From NCBI GenBank assembly GCA_029212415.1, contig JARGOF010000045.1:1-46103 (forward strand): 46,103 nucleotides of DNA, read 5' to 3'. The notes beneath the pieces are model-generated. The model made no database searches. It was not told where the DNA came from and was given only the letters and a program-made list of their open reading frames with translations. The position numbers were made by a program, and so were the translations under genes. Of this stretch, positions 40,917 through 46,103 are shown one piece after another. Within the stretch, counting starts at the first letter, position 1, and each line of letters opens with the position of its first letter. The DNA comes from Rhizobiaceae bacterium (lineage in GTDB: Bacteria; Pseudomonadota; Alphaproteobacteria; Rhizobiales; Rhizobiaceae).

Positions 40917-42428
40917 TTATGAATCTGTGGCAGCAGGCGCGCGGCGTTTGCCGATGACATTCCACAGCGCGAAGCCGATAATCAGCGCCCATATGGACAA
41001 GGTCACCACGCCGAGCGTGCCGCCTATCGGACGATCGAAGAACGGCACCATTCCGCCATCAGACTTGATCATCGATTGCATGAAATTCTCCTCGATCAAC
41101 GGACCGAGTATCAGTGCCAGGATCGCCGGTGCGGTGGGGAAGTCGTTTTCCTCCAGCACGAAGGCGATGAGACCGACTACCAACATCACCCAAACATCAA
41201 ACAGCGTGTTATTGGTGGAGAAAGCACCAATGACGCAAAACAGAAGGATCACGGGAAACAGGATCGACTGCGATATGCTGAGAATATGGCGGGAGCCGAG
41301 AACGGCGAGGAACCCGAGCGGGACCATGATCAGATTGGCCACAATGAAAACTAGGAAAATGGCGTTGACCAGCGGTGCATCCATGATGAACACCATCGGC
41401 CCCGGCGTGATCCCCTTCATCAGCAGCACGCCGATCAAAATGGCAGTGATCGTATCTCCGGGGATGCCGAAAACAAGGCTTGGAATATAGGCTCCCGACA
41501 GAGCTGCGTTGTTGGCGCTTGATGCGCTGACAATACCTTCGACATGGCCTGAGCCAAATTTTTCCGGTGTACGTGAGAATTTCTTCGAGATCGCAAAAGC
41601 AATCCAGGCTGCGATGTCAGCGCCAGCACCTGGCAAGGCGCCAATAACAGTTCCCATCAGTGATGAGCGTGCAACACCACCCTTGTATTGCCAAATGATT
41701 TTGGAAACACCTTTGACCATCGCGCCGGGCCGAATCGGTGGAACCGGTGGAAGGGTTGTCGGATTGGCGACCTTCCGCAAGATCTCCGCAATGGCAAACA
41801 CCCCGATCAGAACCGGAATGATCGACACGCCGCCGATCAGTTCGGTGTCGCCGAATGTAAACCGCCGCACACCCATGACAACGTCGATGCCGATGGTCGA
41901 CAGCATCAGCCCGAGACAGAGCGCAATGACGCCTTTGATAGCGGAGCCACTCGACACAAGCACGGCACAGGACAAACCAAGAAGCGCCAGCCAGAAATAC
42001 TCATAGCTGGAAAAACCCAGTGAAAAGCGCGCGATTTGCGGTGCAGCAATGATCAGGATCGCAACACCGACCAACCCACCGATGGCCGAGCAGACGACGT
42101 TGACACCCAGCGCCAGTTCGACCTGTCCCTTTTGCCGCATTTTGTAGGCTTCATCGGTGTAGGCGGCGGACGCCGGTGTGCCGGGGATGCGCAGCAGAGC
42201 ACCGGGAATATCGCCGGCAAAGATCGCCATGCTGGTGGCGGCAACGATGGCCCCGATGGCTGGCACCGGATCAAGAAAGAAGGTGACCGGGACCAGCAAC
42301 GCTGTTCCCATGGTTGCCGTCAGGCCGGGAACCGCTCCGATCAGAAGACCGTAGATAGACGCAGCAAAGATGATTGCCAGAACATTGAACTGGAACACCT
42401 GCGGCATTGCGGAAATGAGCGTATCCAT
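40917..42428 (-). CDS. tctA: Tripartite tricarboxylate transporter large permease TctA
   Basis: 503-aa membrane protein with about 12 helices. Hallmarks: LIGAVPGLTATMGTALLVPVTF near the N-terminus, GDIPGALLRIPGTPASAAYT, the second half repeat IGALPGAGADIAAWIAF, and SGAYIPSLVFGIPGDTITAILIGVL. It moves a carboxylate using the ion gradient, together with TctB and the TctC receptor. Start overlaps the tctB stop by one base. Substrate is unknown and need not be a tricarboxylate. Confidence 0.95.
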   Translation of the reverse strand: MDTLISAMPQVFQFNVLAIIFAASIYGLLIGAVPGLTATMGTALLVPVTFFLDPVPAIGAIVAATSMAIFAGDIPGALLRIPGTPASAAYTDEAYKMRQKGQVELALGVNVVCSAIGGLVGVAILIIAAPQIARFSLGFSSYEYFWLALLGLSCAVLVSSGSAIKGVIALCLGLMLSTIGIDVVMGVRRFTFGDTELIGGVSIIPVLIGVFAIAEILRKVANPTTLPPVPPIRPGAMVKGVSKIIWQYKGGVARSSLMGTVIGALPGAGADIAAWIAFAISKKFSRTPEKFGSGHVEGIVSASSANNAALSGAYIPSLVFGIPGDTITAILIGVLLMKGITPGPMVFIMDAPLVNAIFLVFIVANLIMVPLGFLAVLGSRHILSISQSILFPVILLFCVIGAFSTNNTLFDVWVMLVVGLIAFVLEENDFPTAPAILALILGPLIEENFMQSMIKSDGGMVPFFDRPIGGTLGVVTLSIWALIIGFALWNVIGKRRAPAATDS

Positions 42429-42901
42429 CAGTAGATTACCTCAGTCAGCAGTCCCAGTGGCAATGGCACCTTGAGTACTTGCGCAAACAGAAACCAGATT
42501 GCCGCGGTCGCGCCCAGTGCCACCAGGAGCGATCGCCCCGGCCGCCCCGTGGTCAGCGTCAGAAATCCTGTCAGCAGCACAGGCACCACAAGCGGGAAGC
42601 CAATCGGCTTGCTGAGCAGGATGTAGGCAATGGTAAAACCGGGAACACAGGCCACCCGCCAGAGCGCACCGCGCGTCTTCAGCCATGGCGCGATCTCGAT
42701 TACCTCGCTCCAGCGGAACCGGCGCAGGTCACCCAGCGCAAGCAATAATCCACCGGCAAGCATGACCCAGGCGATGATGGAGGGAAAAGTCCCGGCCCCC
42801 ACCGACTGGTTGTTCAGGGTGGGAAACCCCGCTGCGATGATCAGAATAGTGATCGACAATGCAACGATGACAAAACCCAACAGGGTGTCGCTGATCTTCA
42901 T
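42428..42901 (-). CDS. tctB: Tripartite tricarboxylate transporter small permease TctB
   Basis: 157 aa with four membrane helices (about 8-25, 37-57, 78-100, 115-150), the normal TctB plan: hydrophobic start, LNNQSVGAGTFPSIIAWVMLAGG and a double helix at the end. It lies between tctC (37-bp gap) and tctA, as in most tct operons. Confidence 0.9.
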   Translation of the reverse strand: MKISDTLLGFVIVALSITILIIAAGFPTLNNQSVGAGTFPSIIAWVMLAGGLLLALGDLRRFRWSEVIEIAPWLKTRGALWRVACVPGFTIAYILLSKPIGFPLVVPVLLTGFLTLTTGRPGRSLLVALGATAAIWFLFAQVLKVPLPLGLLTEVIY

Positions 42902-42938
42902 CGGAGTTTCCCTTTATTGCTGTAGTGACGGGATCAGT

Positions 42939-43910
42939 TTACTGAGCCAGGCCCAGCTTGCTGATGACGTCGGCATTGTTGGCCGTGGCTTCAGTCATGA
43001 AGCTGTCAAATTCGGCAGCCGGGAGCCAACGCATGCCGAAACCACGGTTCGTCATGAAGTCCTGGTAGGCCGCACTATTGTAAATGGTATCGAGCGCTGC
43101 CTCTAGCTTGGCAACAGCTTCTGCATCCATGCCTTTAGGACCGACAATGCCGCGCCATGTGCCACCGACCGCAGGCTTGCCTGTTGCTTCCTCGGCAGTC
43201 TGCACATCGGGATAAGCTTCCAGCCTCTCTGCTGAGAGCACCGCAAGCGTCTTCACCAGATTTGCATCGCGCATTGAGGCGGCTTCAGGCAGCGAAGACG
43301 GCACGATGGCAACGCCGCCGGCAACCAGTTCTTGAAAGCCGGGAGCGGCCCCCTGACTTGGCACCACCGTGATGGCAGTCGGATCAACACCGTTGACGTT
43401 GAGGAAGTTTGCAAATGCCAGATGGTAGGCCGCGCCGACAGGGAAACCTGACGCCTTGTATTTGCCCGGTTCGGCCGCGATGGCCTTGAGAGCCTGATCG
43501 ACAGTCTCCCATTCGCTCTTGGCCGAAACATTGAATGCCGCAGCATCAAAGTTCATCAACGCGATCGGCGTCAGATCAGCGGACCCGATCTTGGATGTGC
43601 CAATGGCGGCATAGGTGGTGATTTCAGGAGTTGCCAAGCCGATGGTGTAGCCATCTGGATCTGCTTCGACCATTGCGCTATGTCCGACAATGCCGCCAGC
43701 GCCAGTGCGGTTGACGACATTGACCGGCTGACCAAGGGCTTCCTGCAGGCCGGTCGCGATCACGCGACCTACAGCGTCGGTTCCGCCACCGGCCGACCAT
43801 GGCACCAGAAGGGTGATCGGGCGTTCGGGATAATCGGCAAAGGCGGGCAGCGTGCCCATTGCGATCACGCTGGCAAAAGCAGCAGACAGCATCATTGTAC
43901 GTCGTTTCAT
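42939..43910 (-). CDS. tctC: Tripartite tricarboxylate transporter receptor TctC
   Basis: 323-aa periplasmic receptor of the Bug/TctC family. Start at 43910 is set by GGAGG nine bases upstream and a twin Arg-containing leader (MKRRTMMLSAAF...PAFA) cut near residue 25. Mature marks: YPERPITLLVPWSAGGGTDAVGR at the N-terminus, NRTGAGGIVGH and IVGPKGMDAEAVAKLEAAL. These receptors grip carboxylates through water-bridged loops, and the ligand cannot be read off. First structural gene after the regulator. Confidence 0.94.
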   Translation of the reverse strand: MKRRTMMLSAAFASVIAMGTLPAFADYPERPITLLVPWSAGGGTDAVGRVIATGLQEALGQPVNVVNRTGAGGIVGHSAMVEADPDGYTIGLATPEITTYAAIGTSKIGSADLTPIALMNFDAAAFNVSAKSEWETVDQALKAIAAEPGKYKASGFPVGAAYHLAFANFLNVNGVDPTAITVVPSQGAAPGFQELVAGGVAIVPSSLPEAASMRDANLVKTLAVLSAERLEAYPDVQTAEEATGKPAVGGTWRGIVGPKGMDAEAVAKLEAALDTIYNSAAYQDFMTNRGFGMRWLPAAEFDSFMTEATANNADVISKLGLAQ

Positions 43911-43947
43911 GGTTAGTCCTCCTGTTGAAACAAGTTTACCGGTTTGG

Positions 43948-44706
43948 TTAGTCACGGATGTCCGTGTCTCCTGCCTGCCCAAGCAGGCCGTGAGTGTCTT
44001 TACGATTGCGATCAATCAGGTCTTCCATGCACTGGCGAGCAACCTCAGGATCGCGGCGGGCGATGGCCTCGGCGACGTGGCCATGGTTATCGAGGTTTCC
44101 GTGGTAGTGCTTTACTTCACGATTGAGAGCACGGAAGTTGGCGCGCATGGCGTGTATAATGGTGCGGGTGATAGACAGCAGAAAACGGTTATTCGAGCCT
44201 TCGGCGACGGCAAAGTGAAACGCCACATCAACCTCCACCCGCCGCTTGTAGATGGCCTCGTTCGCAAGTGATTCATCTGCCTGGTCCACCATATCCTGAT
44301 ACGCAGCCATGATCTTCGCCACTTGCTCGGGACTTGCACATTTTGCCGCGTCATGGGCGGCGGCAGGTTCTACAAGATAGCGGATGCGAACCAGTTCGTT
44401 CATCAAGCCCATGTCGCTCTCGACTTCAGGGCCGCTCCAATTGAGAACATCCTCATCGAGGACGTTCCACTGGTCCCTCGACAGAACGATGGTGCCGCGC
44501 CGCGGTGCAACTTCAACCAGTGATTTTGCGGCAAGAAGCTTGATCGCTTCGCGAAGTGTATTGCGGGAAACTTTCAGGCTGGCAGCAAGCTCTGCCTCCA
44601 GCGGCAGTCGAGCGCCTTCGGGGTGAATCCCGCGAACGATGGCGGTGCCGATCGTCTCGGCGGCATAAGCTGCGCCGGAGCGCCATGTCGCGATCTTGTC
44701 TGGCAA
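43948..44706 (-). CDS. FadR-type GntR regulator (FCD domain)
   Basis: About 252 aa. GGAGG (44716-44712) is best spaced for a TTG start at 44706; a GTG at 44712 would overlap the ribosome binding site. Winged HTH in residues about 10-75 (RLPLEAELAASLKVSRNTLREAIKLL), then an all-helical FCD domain with the metal-site pattern D-x3-H (DVAFHFAVAEGSNN), HYHGNLDNHG and HVAEAIARRDPEVARQ. First gene of the tct operon, 37 bp before tctC. It probably binds the inverted repeat over its own promoter and is released by a small carboxylate. Confidence 0.9.
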   Translation of the reverse strand: MPDKIATWRSGAAYAAETIGTAIVRGIHPEGARLPLEAELAASLKVSRNTLREAIKLLAAKSLVEVAPRRGTIVLSRDQWNVLDEDVLNWSGPEVESDMGLMNELVRIRYLVEPAAAHDAAKCASPEQVAKIMAAYQDMVDQADESLANEAIYKRRVEVDVAFHFAVAEGSNNRFLLSITRTIIHAMRANFRALNREVKHYHGNLDNHGHVAEAIARRDPEVARQCMEDLIDRNRKDTHGLLGQAGDTDIRD

Positions 44707-45147
44707 ACACACCTCCCTAGGCGATTAGGCTGCGCCCTCCCGGCGCTCCTGCCAGAAGCAGATGAGCACCGCTTCATTGGTAGGATGAAACGGAAATTAT
44801 TCATCCTACCAATGGGAGTCAATCGGATTTTTGCGTCGGCCCTCGTGAAAATTACTATTCAGAAACGGAATTGCCCTCACGTCCCTATCAAAGGAGCCGA
44901 CGAATTCACAAAAATCAATGGAGTAAAATTGCTCAGGTCGGGAGGCGCGTTGACGAGATCACAAAGCAGCTTCGGCAATCCAGACTAAGCGGGCTACGAG
45001 TATCAGATCGCAGTCATCATCTTCATCGCGCTCGGTCTGATCCAGCGAAGGATCCCCTTTGGAGTTCCTTGGCGTCTCTGCAACGGCTGAAGGCCGTTTC
45101 CAACATTCTGACGCCGGAAGCTGCCAGACAGCTTTCGGCCCCATTAA
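44707..45147. other. Region between the tct promoter and the RAYT element
   Basis: About 440 bp. The first 120 bp hold the tct operon promoter and operator. The rest has no gene I recognise, although the end (45060-45145) looks like it could be the tail of a truncated gene read on the plus strand. Confidence 0.35.
44775..44822 (-). promoter_or_regulatory. tct operon promoter with inverted-repeat operator
   Basis: On the minus strand: TTGACT (44822-44817), a 17-base spacer and TAATTT (44799-44794). A perfect 15-bp inverted repeat, CATTGGTAGGATGAA (44775-44789) with its complement at 44800-44814, flanks the -10 box, one arm filling the spacer and one just downstream. TTGGTA half-sites are common in FadR/PdhR-type operators. 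Bound regulator would block RNA polymerase directly. Confidence 0.72.
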
Positions 45148-45151
45148 CTCC

Positions 45152-45177
45152 GTGACAGTTTACTCAATCCCTTTATT
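45152..45177 (+). repeat. Left inverted flank of the RAYT element
   Basis: 26 bases beginning GTGACAGTTTACTCAATCCC; 24 of 26 match the reverse complement of the right flank at 45705-45730. Confidence 0.75.
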
Positions 45178-45688
45178 TGGCTTTCTGCCCTTCTTTTACG
45201 GCATGAGAACCCGGCCCGTTTGCTTCTCCGGCATCTTCATTGAAGGGGTCGCCCGGAAACTGGACGAAATCACCCACACGCTCCAGCACGGATGGCACCT
45301 TTACAGCGTCACTATCATCGCCTGCCAGATAGGCACGGGCACGCGACCATGCCCAGTCCCATGCCCCACCATGACGCGTTTGGCCAGCCTTCCTGCACAG
45401 GATTGAGCGTGACATAACGGATGGCGTCAGACAGGTACATTTCGTCCATGACCACCGATCTATAGCGCCCCTGATAAAGATGTCCCGTGGTTCTGGCCCA
45501 TGCAATGATACGAACATGGTTTGGCACCAGGCCTGGGTCACGCATCGGGCGCGCTCTGCATTCTCGGCCAGCATGTCCAGAGACAGCGCATAGTCGGTTT
45601 CTTCAAAAAACACCTGCCCGCGCCTGTTGCCACGCTGGGTGACATGATGCGGCAGACCGGGAACAATAAGGCGAGCGATGCGCGCCAT
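45173..45688 (-). pseudogene. REP-associated tyrosine transposase (RAYT), broken
   Basis: Starts intact with MARIARLIVPGLPHHVTQRGN, the RAYT/Y1 transposase opening, and ends with WSRARAYLAGDD...VLERVGDF, the normal tail. In between the sense leaves this frame: GHLYQGRYRSVVMDE and AIRYVTLNPVQEGW are found in another frame (about 45315-45545), so two frameshifts are needed. The HUH motif NHVH reads NHVR, and about 25 residues of the middle are missing. A catalytically dead remnant, though the gene ends and flanks are preserved. Confidence 0.8.
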
Positions 45689-45704
45689 GAGACAAGTGTG
45701 GTCT

Positions 45705-45730
45705 AATTAAGGGATTGAGTATACTGTCAC
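45705..45730 (-). repeat. Right inverted flank of the RAYT element
   Basis: Reads GTGACAGTATACTCAATCCC on the minus strand, in inverted orientation to 45152-45177. A third related copy, more diverged, is at 38302-38322 by the other RAYT relic. Confidence 0.75.
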
Positions 45731-46103
45731 CGGAATTTCAAGCTCGGAATGCGTTTGTCTTCACGATCCTTAATGATCTCTATCAGCTTGCCGATGCTGC
45801 AGGCGCCGGCTGATGTGTTGATGCCAAACTCGCCGCAATGACCGCGCAACGCATTGATCAGCATGGTGCGCTGGCGAACCAGAAGATCGCGTGCCCTGTG
45901 CAGACTCAAGACCGCCTGCTGCTCGGCGCTTTTGATCGAAGCAAACCGCATGGTTGGCCGCATCGCGGCTTCACAGATCACCTCGGCATCCGTTGCATCG
46001 TTCTTCTTGGTCTTGACGAAGGGTTTGACATATTGCGGCGGGATCAATCGTACCTCGTGGCCGAGATCCTGTAAGGCACGTGCCCAATGATGCGCACTCG
46101 AAC
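45727..46103 (-). pseudogene. IS110-family transposase, truncated (runs off window)
   Basis: Minus-strand frame open to the window edge, so the start lies beyond 46103. It reads SSAHHWARALQDLGHEVRLI, PPQYVKPFVKTKKNDATDAEVICEAA and QRTMLINALRGHCGEFGI, the DEDD/RuvC-like N-terminal domain of IS110-family (IS1111-like) transposases. The frame stops after KRIPSLKFR, where the codons for KFR already belong to the RAYT flank. An intact protein is about 340 aa, so the C-terminal domain is gone. Confidence 0.82.

Noticed and set aside
40147-41490. 447-codon plus-strand frame opposite the RraA-like and tctA genes
   Set aside because: Crosses two well-supported genes on the other strand and shows no family pattern.
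44830-45150. Possible tail of a truncated plus-strand gene (segment like LASLQRLKAVSNILTPEAA)
   Set aside because: No start, no recognisable family and frequent stops in the upstream frame; not strong enough to call even as a pseudogene.
1-46103. CRISPR arrays, tRNA and rRNA genes, riboswitches
   Set aside because: I looked for regularly spaced repeats, cloverleaf-like segments and conserved rRNA blocks and found none; a covariance-model search would be needed to exclude small RNAs.

Overview
The window looks like part of a chromosome, or chromid, of an alphaproteobacterium, probably Hyphomicrobiales or a marine relative. The basis is the mix of families (DUF992, DUF805, HyuA/HyuB, tripartite tricarboxylate transport, TRAP and TAXI transporters, a split PqiA), a GC content that looks in the mid-50s by eye, and Shine-Dalgarno-led genes in tight operons. 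No rRNA, tRNA, CRISPR array or phage structural gene was seen. I cannot name a genus.

Layout, left to right. (1) 1-5630: a ribose-type sugar ABC importer on the minus strand (binding protein, ATPase, permease cut by the window edge). It diverges from a plus-strand SGNH esterase and a ROK-type repressor. (2) 5.6-8.3 kb: small envelope proteins, including a secreted protein ending in a VHL beta-like domain. (3) 8.3-13.8 kb: an IclR regulator divergent from a DctPQM TRAP transporter and a formylglycine-type sulfatase. (4) 14.1-18.6 kb: a DUF805 protein and a hydantoinase/oxoprolinase pair (hyuA, hyuB) preceded by a scrap of a lost ABC permease. (5) 18.9-24 kb: secreted proteins of unknown function, a DUF992 protein, a decayed small membrane protein gene and a CPA1-type antiporter. 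(6) 24.3-27.8 kb: a pqiA1-pqiA2-pqiB-pqiC envelope lipid-transport operon.

(7) 27.9-37.6 kb: a phthalate-type catabolic cluster. A Rieske oxygenase diverges from its reductase, a Gfo/Idh/MocA dehydrogenase (Pht4-like), a 4,5-dihydroxyphthalate decarboxylase (Pht5-like) and an unknown protein. Next come a TAXI receptor, a fused TRAP permease and a MarR regulator in one operon, and then a class II aldolase/decarboxylase-like gene. The same palindrome, TTAG-N4-CTAA, recurs in the control regions of three transcription units, with a weaker copy by the oxygenase, so the MarR protein is the likely local repressor. The expected route is phthalate to protocatechuate.

(8) 37.7-38.3 kb: transposon relics (an IS66-type C-terminus and a RAYT-type transposase). 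(9) 38.8-44.7 kb: a second catabolic block on the minus strand: FadR-type regulator, tctC, tctB, tctA, an RraA-like aldolase, a 2,4'-dihydroxyacetophenone-dioxygenase-like cupin and an SDR dehydrogenase. Its promoter carries a 15-bp inverted repeat centred on the -10 box. (10) 45.1-46.1 kb: a broken RAYT transposase gene with inverted flanks, lying against a truncated IS110 transposase that runs off the window. The tct block therefore lies between two related RAYT relics and reads as an accessory island.

The most interesting material is the VHL-like secreted protein, the reconstructed MarR regulon over the phthalate cluster, the tct-linked cupin/aldolase/dehydrogenase pathway whose substrate is unknown, and the IclR/TRAP/sulfatase module.
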